NCBI GenBank assembly: GCA_014155875.1
Contig: JACEFZ010015107.1
Coordinates: 112,222 to 176,221, forward strand
Source of the DNA: Cepaea nemoralis
Taxonomy: Eukaryota > Mollusca > Gastropoda > Stylommatophora > Helicidae
Direction: 5' to 3'
DNA length: 64,000 nucleotides
Part shown: positions 45,415 to 56,519 of the stretch, one piece after another
Numbering within the stretch: position 1 is the stretch's first letter
Layout: every line of letters begins with the position of its first letter
Position numbers and translations under genes: made by a program
The notes under the pieces: model-generated
What the model was told of the DNA's origin: nothing
Seen by the model: only the letters and a program-made list of their open reading frames with translations
The model's database searches: none

Positions 45415-46350
45415 CATCCATGTAGGCATCCATAAATGTAGGGCCAACACATAGCGCTCTGGTACTGAGCTCACCCAAGGAATCCCCTGCCATCCATAAT
45501 TGTAGGGCCAACACGCAGCGCTCTGGTACTGAGCTCACCCAAGGAATCCCCCGCCATCCATAATTGTAGGGCCAACACACAGTGCTCTGGTACTGAGCCC
45601 ACCCAAGGAACCCCCGCCATCCAAGTAGGCATCCATAAATGTAGGGCCAACACACAGCACTCTGGTACTGAGCTCACCCAAGGAATCCCCCGCCATCCAT
45701 AATTGTAGGGCCAACACACAGCGCTCTGGTACTGAGCTCACCCAAGGAATCCCCAGCCATCCATAATTGTAGGGCCAACACACAGTGCTCTGGTACTGAG
45801 CCCACCCAAGGAACCCCCGCCATCCAAGTAGGCATCCATAAATGTAGGGCCAACACACAGCACTCTGGTACTGAGCTCAGCCAAGGAATCCCCCGCCATC
45901 CATAATTGTAGGGCCAACACACAGCGCTCTGGTACTGAGCTCACCCAAGGAATCCCCCGCCATCCATAATTGTAGGGCCAACACACAGCGCTCTGGTACT
46001 GAGCTCACCCAAGGAACCCCAGCCATCCAAGTAGGCATCCATAATTGTAGGGCCAACACATAGCACTCTGGTACTGAGCTCAGCCAAGGAATCCCCCGCC
46101 ATCCATAATTGTAGGGCCAACACACAGCGCTCTGGTACTGAGCTCACCCAAGGAATCCCCCGCCATCCATAATTGTAGGGCCAACACATAGCGCTCTGGT
46201 ACTGAGCTCACCCAAGGAATCCCCCGCCATCCATAATTGTAGGGCCAACACACAGCACTCTGGTACTGAGCTCACCCAAGGAATCCCCCGCCATCCATAA
46301 TTGTAGGGCCAACACACAGCGCTCTGGTACTGAGCTCACCCAAGGAATCG
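45405..46350 (-). repeat. 64-bp minisatellite derived from element F, about 14 copies
   Basis: The minus-strand unit contains GGTGAGCTCAGTACCAGAGC and TGTTGGCCCTACAATTATGG, then ATGGCGGGGGATT. The same order appears in element F at 41,908-41,975 (GGTGAGCCCAGGACCAGGGC, TGTCGGCCCTGCAAATATGG, GATGGCGG). Three longer units keep the extra GGATGCCTACTTGGATGGCG found in F. Confidence 0.92.
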
Positions 46351-46429
46351 TGACGTACCACACAGGAACCTATATAATGCTGATGAGTCAACTCCTGTAT
46401 TCAAATGTGGAAAGAATGAGATTGCAGGG

Positions 46430-46615
46430 GATCAGCAGGGGTTCTGGAAGAATCTCAAAACTGAGAGGGAAGACCAGGAGAACATTTAATCAGATAGCGG
46501 TGGGAACGATTAGTAGTATGACTCTTTGCTGGCTGTTGAATGAAGGGACGGAGCGCGTATGGGGATGTCCTGAGTGCAGTGATGTCAGTTCTTAACTCAA
46601 CTCAACTCAACTCCA
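46430..46615 (+). mobile_element. LINE-E 3' end with (AACTC)n tail
   Basis: TTTAATCAGATAGCGGTGGG, CTCTTTGCTGGCTGTTGAAT and GACGGAGCGCGTATGGGGAT parallel the LINE-E end at 18,040-18,150, followed by AACTC repeats. Confidence 0.8.
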
Positions 46616-47233
46616 GTATTGTACTGGTCAGTGAGGCTTCAACTCTTCAATTACTAGGAATCAAATTCAAGGCAACAATGCTGGAATGTGCTAAACACTA
46701 GTTAGTTAGTCATCAGATTATCCTCAATGCACATCAAAGCATTCATTCCATAAGTTGCACTAAACTCTACACCATCGCAACTCTTAAAGTATTATGAAAA
46801 GCCATTTTTGTTCCTGCTGTCTGATGTTTTCTCTGACAAGCATATCTTGCTCCATCTTCTAAGAGGACTAGTTATTACATGTAAATTTATTCATCCTACA
46901 TTTGATCAAAGACATATATATCCTTCATTGAGCAAAACAGGTAATCCTGTTTCATATCACAACAGGATACAACAGACTTAAAAATACAGATACTCAGGTT
47001 AAGAATGCTCCAGCCACACCTGTGTTAAAGGATGTGAACAAGTAAACATGGAAAAACTGTCAATATTTAGTGAAGACTGCAACATGCTTAGTCAACTGTA
47101 AACTGAATAGTAACTTATAGAAACACATACACACAAAGAAACACAAAGAAACACAAAGAAACACACACAAACGATTTCTGATTATTGTTTTTGCTTCACT
47201 GTATGTTGGCGTAATGTTCATGTAATGTCACAG
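46616..47233. other. Intron sequence, only a short AAACACAAAG repeat recognised
   Basis: Unique-looking AT-rich intron with a short (ACACAAAGAA)n run at about 47,125-47,165. No exon or mobile element was identified. Confidence 0.5.
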
Positions 47234-47246
47234 AATACTAACCACC

Positions 47247-47394
47247 CCCCGGGAAGGTTAACCCGGTCAACAAATGCCCGCAGAAGTCGGATGTGTCGGC
47301 CTAACGGCGCAAGAACGCAGCTCTGCTGTAAACAGGCACAACGCAATCACATCCGAAAAAAAACTCCGGATGAACGAAGAAGAAGAAGAAGAAG
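47247..47394 (+). mobile_element. Element F 3' end, 148 bp, with target-site duplication
   Basis: Flanked by AATACTAACCACC (47,234-47,246 and 47,395-47,407). It contains GGAAGGTTAACCCGGTCAAC, ATGTGTCGGCCTAACGGCGC and CTCCGGATGAACGAAGAAGA. It shows that F inserts 5'-truncated like a LINE. Confidence 0.9.
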
Positions 47395-47535
47395 AATACT
47401 AACCACCAATATTTTGTTTTCATTGTGACTAAATAACCAGAGATCTCCTCTTACAATTTCTAGAGCAACAACACAATTACAGTAAAAAACTTATAATAAA
47501 GATCACCAAATGCTGAGTGACCATTGGCTACTTAC

Positions 47536-47644
47536 ATGCCTCTGGAAGTATGCAGAAGTAGTGTGACTAAAGTGGACAGACCTGGGTACAGGCAGTTGTT
47601 GGCGAGCAGGGCAAACTTAAACTCATCCTCGCTGACCACATGTT
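47536..47644 (-). CDS. KCNT: KCNT-like exon 8: RCK1
   Basis: The acceptor is TATTTCTCAG and the donor is AGAGGCAT|GTAAGT. It reads [17 protein letters not shown], then [14 protein letters not shown]. This matches HVVCEDEFKYALLANNC and [14 protein letters not shown] of invertebrate SLO2. The AT at the end joins T of exon 9 as Ile. Confidence 0.94.
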
Positions 47645-48206
47645 CTGAGAAATACAAATGATGAATCAATTAACTAAATTCCTAAAGGCTACAGCATTTG
47701 CACTATAAGGATACTAGTGTTAACAAAACCCACAACTGTATAAATTCTGTACAAGATATTTTTCCTGGGATTCTTCTAATATTAAGGGTGTCCCGTTGTT
47801 GATCTTCTGATGACAATAACATCTGCATTCCTTACAAACATGTGGGCTAAAACTACATAGATACATCTCCTACAAAATCAGTTCATTCATTAAAATAAGT
47901 CAGCCAGTCCACAGTCTGAGAATGAAGTCACCTGATCATGTCAACCACTGTCTCCTATTTATAGCAACTCTCTTCAGCTCATCAGATCATAAGTCTGGGG
48001 CCCAATATTCTAGCAAGCCTGTGTGATGTCATTTTTTCCCCAATACGTTCTCTCTTCCCTTTGTCCTACAGTATTTTCACGAACAGACCTACATGCCCCA
48101 AATTATGACCAAGCCAAGAAAACCTCCTTCTTTGTATCATGTTCAATAGTTGCCTATTTTCTCCAATGTCTTTAATAATTTATTCATTTGATCTCTCTAC
48201 TGTCTA

Positions 48207-48315
48207 GCAGCAGCAGCAACAACAACATCAGCAACAGCAACGGCATCAACAATAGCAACAACAACAACAGCAGCAGCAGCAACAACAACAACAGCAGCAG
48301 CAGCAACAACAACAA
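48207..48315. repeat. (CAG/CAA)n microsatellite beside the exon 7 donor
   Basis: Interspersed CAG and CAA triplets on the plus strand; the transcript strand reads TTG/CTG. It begins about 12 bases inside the intron after exon 7 (donor at 48,327). Confidence 0.93.
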
Positions 48316-48327
48316 GATGTAACTGAC

Positions 48328-48436
48328 CTGCAAACTTGACGTGTATCTTGTTGGAGGCTTTGTGCAGCTGAATGTACTGGGCACAGCTGGGGGCGAAATC
48401 CTTGACGGCCCAAGACCTCAACACTGTATGCTGATC
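48328..48436 (-). CDS. KCNT: KCNT-like exon 7: RCK1
   Basis: Thirty-six codons plus one base, with acceptor CCTTGTCTAG and donor TTTGCAG|GTCAGT. It reads [18 protein letters not shown] and NKIHVKFA, a highly conserved RCK1 block ([23 protein letters not shown]). A TTG/CTG microsatellite (as read on this strand) begins within about 12 bases of the donor site. Confidence 0.95.
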
Positions 48437-48599
48437 CTAGACAAGGGATACCATAAAGCAGCCATTAGTTAGACGGCCAGGGAAGTCTGACTAAATCTGT
48501 CTACAGATGAAAGGTCAAGGCATTCCCATAGCAGATAAGGTCATTGGGGTGTCAATGGTACGTATGTGAAAGTAGCAAAGAACCATTTTACACAAGTCG

Positions 48600-48845
48600 C
48601 ACTCATATTTTAATAGACCAAACATCACTTAGTGGGTGATGAGGTGTCCACAACATGCCGGCTGCCTGTACTTTTCTGAGACATTTCCTGATGCCCATTT
48701 TAGGTTGGGTCAATGAGGGGGTTCAGGTCCAATTTGTTTACATTCAAAACTGCCCCGATGAGGATCAAATTCAAGCCTACCAGTATGTCAATTAAATATC
48801 TAGATGCTACACTACTGCGGCTCCCTCAAGGGTTGTCCTTTCACA
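48600..48845 (-). mobile_element. SINE-D copy
   Basis: The minus strand head GAGCCGCAGTAGTGTAGCAT with TTGAATTTGATCC, and the body GTTGGGTCAATGAGG on the plus strand. Related to 53,600-53,735. Confidence 0.6.
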
Positions 48846-48904
48846 TATTCTTGGTATAATGAGGTACGATGGTCACTTCCCTTCCTCACCACCTTTCCTT
48901 CTGA

Positions 48905-49225
48905 GAAAATTACCAGAACATTCTGAAACTTATCACACAGTTACCAGAAAGTTCTGAAATTTACCACACAAATAGCAGAAAATTCTGAAATTTATCACAC
49001 AATTACCAGAAAATTCTGAAATTTATCACACAATTACCAGAAAATTCTGAAATTTATCAGCCAATTATCAGAAAATTCCAAAATTTATCAGACAATTACC
49101 AGAAAATTATGAAATGTATCAGACAATTATCAGAAAATTCTGAAATTTATCAAACAATTACCAGAAAATTCCGAAATGTATCAGACAATTACCAGAAAAT
49201 TCTGAAATGTATCAGATACCCATTT
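48905..49225. repeat. 31-bp tandem repeat, about 10 copies
   Basis: Units contain AATTACCAGAAAATTCTGAA and ATTTATCACAC. Confidence 0.9.
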
Positions 49226-49469
49226 TATGCAGCTGGTTTCGACCTCAGAGTCATACTAGCCAGAAACAGTCTGGCCACTGCTGGAGATTGACCCCAAACT
49301 ACACTCTTGGCAGGCAAGTGCACTAAACACTATGCCAGCACTGCTCAATGATGCAGGTTAGCTTTTTTCATTATACACTATTCATGCTATAAGTCTCTCT
49401 GTACTGTGGCGGTGACACAGAGAGATGTTCACCCATGGCTACCAGTGAACTGATGCAGATATTGCCCTT

Positions 49470-50500
49470 TGACCCCCAAGATTCCAGCCAATGCCGTCAG
49501 TTAGCTATTTCCAAGATTAGCTCTTGTATCCTCAGAGACCCAATCAGTGTCATTACTGGGTTGTTTCAAGTCTATTCTTTGGACTCTCAGAAAACCAGCC
49601 AGTGCCAGTACTGGCTTGTTTCAAATTTAGCCTTCAAACTCTCAGAAACCCAGCCAGTACTATTAGTGAGTCGTTTCAAGTGAAGTTTAAAGATCCTTAG
49701 AAAATTAACTGATCCAATTAGTGAATAGTTTCAAGTCTAGTCTTAAGATTCTCAGAAATCCAGCCAGTCCTATCTCTGAATTCAACAGTACTATATGGCG
49801 CGAAAGCTTGGACATTGAACAAGCAACTAGAAATTCAAATAGAGGGCTTGGAGATGTGGATATACATATGAATATGTCGTATTTTACGGAAACAAAAACA
49901 ATCAAATACAGAGGTTCTAGAAAAACTGGGAATGAAAAGAGTTGATGAAAGAAATAAAATAGAGGCAAGTGAAATATTTTTTGCCATAATACTCTTATAA
50001 AAATCATACTGGAAGGCAAGGTTGAGGGCAAGCAAGCAAGAGGTAGACGACGATACAAATGAGAAGATAACATTAAGAGATGGACGAACATCATTCTGAC
50101 AGAATGTACAGTCAGGGCGAGTACAGTCAAGGCGAGAGACAGACAGTGTTGGAGATCCATTGCAGCCAACCTTCATTGTGGAGAGAGCACCTGATTGATT
50201 GATTGATTGATGATTAATGAATTGTGTAAAGTCTAGCTTTCAGACTCTCAGAAACCCAGCTAGCCCTATTAGTTAAGTCTAATCTTAAGATTCTAAGAAA
50301 CTCAGCTGACGCACTTAGTGAATAGTTTCAAGTCTAGTAATCAGACTCTCAGAAACCCAGCTAGCCCTATTAGTTAAGTCTAATCTTAAGATTCTCAGAA
50401 ACTCAGCTGACACACTTAGTGAATAGTTTCAAGTCTAGTAATCAGACTCTCAGAAACCCAGCCAGTGCCATTAATATTTCAAGTGTAGTCTTCAAATTCT
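49470..50500. repeat. Degenerate ~60-bp tandem repeat split by LINE-D
   Basis: Units contain CTCAGAAACCCAGCCAGT and GTTTCAAGTCTAGTCTT on both sides of the insertion at about 49,795-50,210. Confidence 0.8.
49795..50212 (+). mobile_element. LINE-D 3' fragment
   Basis: Broken frames end GKQARGRRRYK, NIKRWTNIILTE and DRQCWRSIAANLHCGEST, with a GATTGATT tail. The end sequence recurs, reversed, at 62,995-63,190 and partly at 9090-9140, so this is a separate LINE family. Confidence 0.75.
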
Positions 50501-50739
50501 TAAAAAAGTAGCCGGCCCTATAAGTGAACTATTTTTACGTCTTGGCCCAAACTTTATATTTTCTCAACAATTGCTTGAAGCAGCATGTCACACTTAGCCC
50601 AAAACTAAAGATTAACTCACATAATTGCTTGAAATATGACAGATTTACCTATTATTTTATATATATAACTGGTATACACGAGACATTTTGACTGAACTGC
50701 CAAATTTTTAAAGCTATGTAATGAACAGTGAACACTCAC

Positions 50740-50803
50740 AGATTTCTCTACATTGCCACTTTTCTTGTTGGCAAGAAAAAAACAAGCCTCTGCCTCATTT
50801 ATC
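50740..50803 (-). CDS. KCNT: KCNT-like exon 6: RCK1 micro-exon
   Basis: This 64-base exon has acceptor TTGTTCACAG and donor TCT|GTGAGT. It encodes INEAEACFFLANKKSGNVEK, matching the RMNEAEACFILA element of SLO2 RCK1. The phases (1 base in, 0 out) fit exons 5 and 7, which supports it despite its short length. Confidence 0.88.
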
Positions 50804-51171
50804 CTGTGAACAAGAGGATACAGAACTTGGTTTAGTGATTCTCAACCACAGAAAGTACAAACAGAAAACAATGACAATTGAGTTAACAGAAATTCTGGTA
50901 TATTTGTAACAAATTTTCAAATAGAAAAATGTGGTAAGGCAACTCTGGTCACAGGCATGGGGTCAAGTTAAAGATATTTTAATGCATATAGTGTTACTGT
51001 GCACCACACCTCAGGCACTAGCTAGCTCTGTGCTAGATTAACGAAACCGCATGCCCTGCGAAAAATGGTCATGCTTGATCTACAGTGAAGTGCCAGGGAT
51101 TCTTGGAGTTCGTGGCCCTTAGAGATGCAGTGATCAGAAACTAGTCTGCCACTCATCAGTGCACTCACAAA

Positions 51172-51778
51172 TCATGGGTAAATGTTATCCATCAAAGGCA
51201 ATCCCCACAACCTTGACAGGTTGTAAAAGTCCACCAGATGAAAATCTCACTAAATGACAGCTCAATTCAAACGTCCACCACATGTCATATACCCAATGGA
51301 ATACTGATGCTGTGGAAGAAAATCATGCCTCGTGTGCATGTCTCTCAATGCTGTAGGAAAGACACTGAATGTCCCTGATCTGCCCCTGGCATGTAAGTGG
51401 TACAATATCCCAGTGGCTACCAAAATGGAAAATTGTTTGTCTGGTACATTTTTTATGGAAAGTCTGGCTTGACCACTCAGTGTGTGGGTATCATCAAAGT
51501 CTGAAATCTGTGGACTGCGACCATGTGGTCTCTGAACATGCAGCTTGTGGCTCAATATACAGAAGTGAGGTTAAGCAGCCATGTAAAGGACATGATTATT
51601 CCTATGGTGAGCCCAGTATCGGAGCATCATTTGTCAGCTCTGCACTTTGGAAGTCTCCTTGGATGGTGGGGAATGTCCATGGTTTGCCCCTATAATAGTG
51701 GGATTTTCATCTGGTGGACTTTTCAACCTGTCAATGTTGTGGGGTTTGCCTTTGATGGACAACATTTACCCATGATTT
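51172..51778. repeat. Inverted repeat, ~80-bp arms about 450 bp apart
   Basis: Left arm 51,172-51,250 (AATCATGGGTAAATGTTATC) and right arm 51,698-51,778 (ACATTTACCCATGATT) are reverse complements with few mismatches. The right arm is joined to element F sequence. Confidence 0.8.
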
Positions 51779-52050
51779 AGATGTCCATTTATGAGTGCCA
51801 GCTTGGTTTCTTATTACCTTTCCGTGAGAGCCAGCCAACATGCATGTGGCAGTCCTCGACGAGCCAGTTGGTGTGTCACAAGTGGATAGAGGGACAAAGA
51901 TGATATTAAAACCTTCTGACTATGAAATGTCCTTTGAAACAACTGGGAAGGGATTCCCGGTCAATACACTTATGCAGAATTTAGATATTTCGGCTGACAC
52001 CATGCAATGACATCCAAAACAAACAATATGAGATGAACGAAGATGAAGAA
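51540..52050 (+). mobile_element. Diverged element F copy
   Basis: AAGCAGCCATGTAAAGGACA, ATGGTGAGCCCAGTATCGGA, TTGGAAGTCTCCTTGGATGG, then GGTCAATACACTTATGCAGA and GATGAACGAAGATGAAGAA follow the F order to its 3' end. Confidence 0.7.
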
Positions 52051-52179
52051 TTAATAGGAAAAAGCAGTCAGATTTTTGTGCTTACTATAAAGATTTCAAC
52101 AAATCAGTTTGCAACTTGTGGTACTGATCCCAGCATACTATATTGGTAAGCAGGTACACTAACAACTATGGCTTCTTTG

Positions 52180-52645
52180 CTACCACAGACTCCATCATCA
52201 CCACTGACTCCATCACAACCACTGACTCCATCACCATCACCACTGACTCCATCACAATCACCACTGACTCCATCACCATCACCACTGACTCCATCACCAT
52301 CACCACTGACTCCATCACCATCACCATCACCACTGACTCCATCACCATCACCATCACCACTGACTCCATCACCATCACCATCACCACTGACTCCATCACC
52401 ATCACCACTGACTCCATCACCATCACCACTGACTCCATCACCATCACCACTGACTCCATCACCATCACCACTGACTCCATCACCATCACCACTGACTCCA
52501 TCACCATCACCACTGACTCCATCACCATCACCACTGACTCCATCACCATCACCACTGACTCCATCACCATCACCATCACCACTGACTCCATCACCATCAC
52601 CACTGACTCCATCACCACCACCACTGACTCCACAACCACCACTAA
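52180..52645. repeat. ACTGACTCCATCACCATCACC array
   Basis: Tandem 18- and 24-base units of the ACTGACTCC + ATCACC type, about 24 copies. The Ser/Pro/Thr frames on it are artefacts. Confidence 0.93.
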
Positions 52646-52779
52646 CTCAATCACCAATAGAAATATGGCTAGCACTGTAACCCAACATTCTGAAGCCATG
52701 TAAAAAGGTCCTTTACGTGTATTACTTATATTTTCCATGGCTGATTGGCATACAAGTTATATAGTCAGAATGAAGCCAG

Positions 52780-53010
52780 CGACCTTTACTTTCCCAGAAA
52801 TCTGGTAGCCTATTATGGAGTGGGTCAACCTCAGAACCATACTGGTTAAAAAAAAGTCTATCTTGCCACTCTTCTGGAAAAATCTCACAACTATTGTGTT
52901 AGCAAATAAGTACACTAACCAAAACCCACAACTATTGTGGTAGTAGATAAGTGTGCTAACCAAAACCCACAACTATTGTGTTATTAGATAAGCACACTAA
53001 CCACCAAAGC
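52780..53010 (-). mobile_element. SINE-D fragment with short tandem repeats
   Basis: SINE-D-like body (GGAGTGGGTCAACCTCAGAA) and three ~42-bp copies of CCAAAACCCACAACTATTGTG. Confidence 0.55.
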
Positions 53011-53093
53011 TCAACTGACTGTAAAAACTAATAATCCGGTGGAAATAAAACATGTACTAGATAACATAGCAAGTCTTCCTCCTAACAACCCAC

Positions 53094-53230
53094 CTGCATC
53101 GCTTCAGGTCGATGTCTTTAAGGGCAGATCCCCGGATGTACAGCACTCTTAAAGCCCACTTGGGATCTTTCAAAATGAACTGCATGTTGTCATCTAGCTC
53201 CTCCGAGCTCATCAGTATCACTGTATGATT
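53094..53230 (-). CDS. KCNT: KCNT-like exon 5: RCK1
   Basis: Forty-five codons plus two bases, with acceptor GATCTCCAG and donor GATGCAG|GTGGGT. It reads NHTVILMSSEELDDNMQF, then LRVLYIRGSALKDIDLKRC. This matches the VILCPTEMD and RVIYLQGSALKDQDLMRAK segments of RCK1. The split codon AG|G (Arg) joins exon 6. Confidence 0.92.
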
Positions 53231-53594
53231 CTGGAGATCAGAATCCGCAATCCTTAAATACATTTTCTGTTTTGTTTTCAAAATTGGATTAAATAAATTT
53301 AACACCAGCAAAATGTTCTGACAGCAGAAATTGAACAAAAGTTACAATATTCATAAAGGGAAATAGAGTGAATGTTGAATTTTAAAAAGTTGTTAATTAA
53401 AAGTTAACATTTCATTATAAAATTAAATACAATACTCTCTCGTTTTTTTTAAATTATAAAACATCACCACCAAAATATCACATTGCACTGCCACCAGCAA
53501 ATACTCCAAAAAGGCATATGAGTTGGGGTGCCAATTCCCTGCCTCATCAAGTCTCCATTCCAGATGATACCCAGACGATTCTTACAATTATAAG

Positions 53595-53735
53595 GCACCC
53601 ATTGTTATGAGGCAGGGACGAACCAAGAGCGGTACTGGCCAGATTGGATTATCCTGCCTCTGTAGGTGATTGAACCCAAACCACTGCCTTGGTAGGCATG
53701 TACACTAACCATCATGCCACAGTGACTCCCAATAT
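53595..53735 (-). mobile_element. SINE-D copy, best tRNA-like head
   Basis: The minus strand reads GGGAGTCACTGTGGCATGAT, GGTTAGTGTACATGCC and B box GGGTTCAATCACC. Confidence 0.72.
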
Positions 53736-54108
53736 AACATAAAAACGTTAATTTCTTTACCAAATTATCCATGAATATTTGCTTTTCCATCTTATGTCTG
53801 GAGCACATATTATGACAATGTAAGTTATTGTGTTTGGGTATTTCCTGAGGATAAGCAGAATCAAACTCCGGCTTCTGTCAGTTGATGATAGTCTAAGTGT
53901 GGAATGCAAGGGAAAACCACCAAGAAAGAATATATTTATGGACAGCCACACAGCTAAGTTTATGGTGTAGTGACATGCTCACAAAGGTTAACACCAGTCT
54001 TTAGACTAAATACCCTGAGATGATATGACACAAAGATAATCAAATCAAGCTTCAGTAATGCTTTAACCATCTCATCAAATAGTCAAATCAAGCTGCAGCA
54101 CATGTGAA

Positions 54109-54312
54109 ATGGCGTCGCAGACAGCAGAGAACATACTCCAAGACTGCCCAAATTACAATATGTCTAGGCAAACCTTCTGGCCTAGAGAGATGACAGTGGA
54201 AGATAAACTCTATGGACCGCTGAGTGAACTAAAAAAAAAAGACAGTTAAATTCATACAAGAGACAACTATTGCAGTTATAGACATATTTCAAGGAGAACG
54301 AAAGAAGAAGAA
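54109..54312 (+). mobile_element. LINE-E 3' end fragment
   Basis: The frame TAENILQDCPNYNMSRQTFW and DKLYGPLSEL matches HLLQEFPTYAEQRQLFWPTP and YKLYEYVNKL of the copy at 62,510-62,720. A GAAGAAGAA end is present. Confidence 0.72.
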
Positions 54313-54594
54313 GAAGTCAAATCAAACTGTAATTATGTTTTAATCACCTCATCAAATTGTCAAATCAAGCAGCAGTTATGCTTTAACCATCTCACCAAAT
54401 AGTCAAATCAAGCTGCAGTTATGCTTTAACCATCTCACCAAACTGTCAAATCAAGCAACAGTTGTTTTAACCACCTCACCAAATAGTCAAATCATACTGC
54501 AGTTGTGTTTTAACCACTTTACAAAATAGTCAAATCAAGCAACAGTTGTTTTAGCCTGTCATTGTCAACAACAACAAACTGTCATCTACTGCCT

Positions 54595-54795
54595 TTAGTA
54601 CTTTGCGGTGTAGAACAGGTGGGGGGTGGGGTGAACCTGAGGAATTAAGGCCACCCGGCCAGTGCAGTCGCCGCAAACTGTGTAGGTTAGGGTTTTCTTT
54701 TTTCCCCCCACAGAAAAAAATCCACAGCTACTGAGAATGTTAACCCAAAGGAGAACCCGGCATTCTAGCCACTCAGCCAGCCACTTCTTGTGTTT
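54595..54795 (-). mobile_element. tRNA-like SINE, separate family
   Basis: The minus strand begins GTGGCTGGCTGAGTGGCTAG, AATGCCGGGTTCTCCTTTGG, an A-box and B-box arrangement. The body contains GGGGTGAACCTGAGG. Confidence 0.5.
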
Positions 54796-55376
54796 TAACC
54801 ACATCACCATACAGTCAAATCAATCAGCAGTTATGAGTTAACCATTGACGACCACAGTCAAATAAATCAGCTGTTGTGATTTAACCATGGACTACCACAC
54901 AGTCAAATCAATCAGCAGTTATGAGTTAACCATTGACGACCACAGTCAAATAAATCAGCTGTTGTGATTTAACCATGGACTACCACACAGTCAAATCAAT
55001 CAGCAGTTATGAGTTAACAATTGACTACCACAGGCAAATCAATCAGCAGTTATGATTTAACCATTGACTACCGCACGGTCAAATCAATCAGTAGTTATGA
55101 GTTAACCATTGACCACTGCAGTCAAATCAATCAGTAGTTATGATTTAATCATTGACTACTGCATTCAAATCAATCAGCAGTTATGACTTAACCATTGACC
55201 ACTGCAGTCAAATCAATCAGTAGTTATGATGTAACTACTGACTACCATACAGTCAAATCAAACAGTAGTGTTTAATCACACTATCATTTCTGAAGTTGCT
55301 AAAGAGTAGCACTTTTTGACCTGCCATGTGCCCTGCAGAAATGACATCATAAAAGCAACATATAACTTGAACTCAC

Positions 55377-55541
55377 CTCTAGTTTTGGATGCTCAAAGAA
55401 TTCACTAAGAAAGCTCATCACAGACTCAATGGTGAACTGTGAACCGATGACAACCACATGTTTATTTTTAGCTGATGACCTTTTGCTGTAGTCTCCACCC
55501 ATCCTTTTTCTCTGAGCCCAGGTCGAACCAATTTCTTCCAG
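55377..55541 (-). CDS. KCNT: KCNT-like exon 4: S6-RCK1 linker and start of RCK1
   Basis: Exactly 55 codons, phase 0 at both ends, with acceptor TTTTCTCAG and donor CTAGAG|GTGAGT. It starts LEEIGSTWAQRKRMGGDYS and continues KHVVVIGS and FLSEFFEHPKLE. These match FEELVYLWMERQKSGGNYS, KHVVLC and FLNEFYAHPRLQ of Slack. The exon covers the first Rossmann strand and helix of RCK1. Confidence 0.93.
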
Positions 55542-55693
55542 CTGAGAAAATAGAACAAATTCGTATTTAAGTGTGGAATGCAAGGAGAAACTACCAGAAA
55601 TAAAACACTCATACATCACCACACACAATCTGATCTTCTGAGGCAGGGCGTTTCAAGCAGTACTAAACGCCACTGTACTTTAGAAAGAAACAC

Positions 55694-56028
55694 TATGGGA
55701 AGGTTAACCCAGTCAACAAATGCCCGCAGAGGTCGGATGTGTCAGCCTAACGGCGCAAGAACGCAGCTCTGCTGTAAACAGGCACAATGCAATCACTTCC
55801 GGAAAAAAAACTCTGGATGAACGCAGAAGAAGAAGAAGAAGAAGAAGAAGAAGAAGAAGAAGAAGAAGAAGAAGAAGAAGAAGAAGAAGAAGAAGAAGAA
55901 GAAGAAAGAAGAAAAAAGAAGGAGAAGAAGAAGAAGAAGAAGAAGAAGAAGAAGAAGAAGAAGAAGAAGAAGAAGAAGAAGAAGAAGAAGAAGAAGAAGA
56001 AGAAGAAGAAGAAGAAGAAGAAAGAAAG
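55694..56028 (+). mobile_element. Element F 3' end with a very long GAA tail
   Basis: Flanked by AAGAAACAC (55,685-55,693 and 56,029-56,037). F end sequence to CTCTGGATGAACGC, then about 200 bases of AAG repeat with a few AAAG breaks. Confidence 0.88.
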
Positions 56029-56224
56029 AAGAAACACCACAGTAGTTTAGAAAGAACAGCAATGGAAGACGTGGTTCCTGACCAGCACACAGATGGACAC
56101 AGGGCATTGAAGACATCGTGGGAATTAAAATACATGATTCAGAGAAACTGGCAAAGGATTGGAAATCTTTCAGGCGGGCCATGATGAGGGTGAGGTTCCG
56201 CAAAGAATCTATTACAAGGTGATA

Positions 56225-56465
56225 TGTTTTTAACATGGTTTAAAGGCAAGATGATAGACTTCACTGCACAGGGTTTGATCTCATATGGCTCTGTATATAT
56301 GCAAGGTGGCTTGCCAAAAGTGCTCCACATAGCATGAACCCTGTAGCTCCAGTGACGAAATCCGAGAAAATTGCACTCGTGAATGAAGCGATGTAGCCTG
56401 GAATCAAACCCACGACTTTTGAAGCTTGAAGCAGGTGGCATAACTTCTCCGTGCATAGACTCCTG
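56225..56465 (-). mobile_element. SINE-C copy
   Basis: The minus strand head carries GTGGGTTTGATTCC near 56,395-56,410 and body AGCTACAGGGTTCATGCTA. Diverged. Confidence 0.7.
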
Positions 56466-56519
56466 ATAATACGTTATTATGGAATTATGCTGTTTTATAC
56501 TTGTTGGATATCATTCAGC

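Larger units (their letters stand above)
54055..55270. repeat. ~43-47-bp degenerate tandem repeat, interrupted
   Basis: TCAAATCAAGCTGCAGTTATG and TTTAACCATCTCACCAAATAG units (54,320-54,560) give way to CAATCAGCAGTTATGAGTTA and ACCATTGACTACCACA units (54,800-55,270). LINE-E (54,109) and a tRNA-like SINE (54,595) break it. Confidence 0.8.

Noticed and set aside
52143..52738. Three overlapping repeat frames (Thr/Ser/Ile-, Pro/Ser- and Val/Met-rich)
   Set aside because: Low-complexity array with 18- and 24-base units; open in several frames on both strands.
55713..56236. Poly-Glu, poly-Arg, poly-Lys and poly-Leu frames
   Set aside because: They are all readings of the GAA tail of an element F copy.
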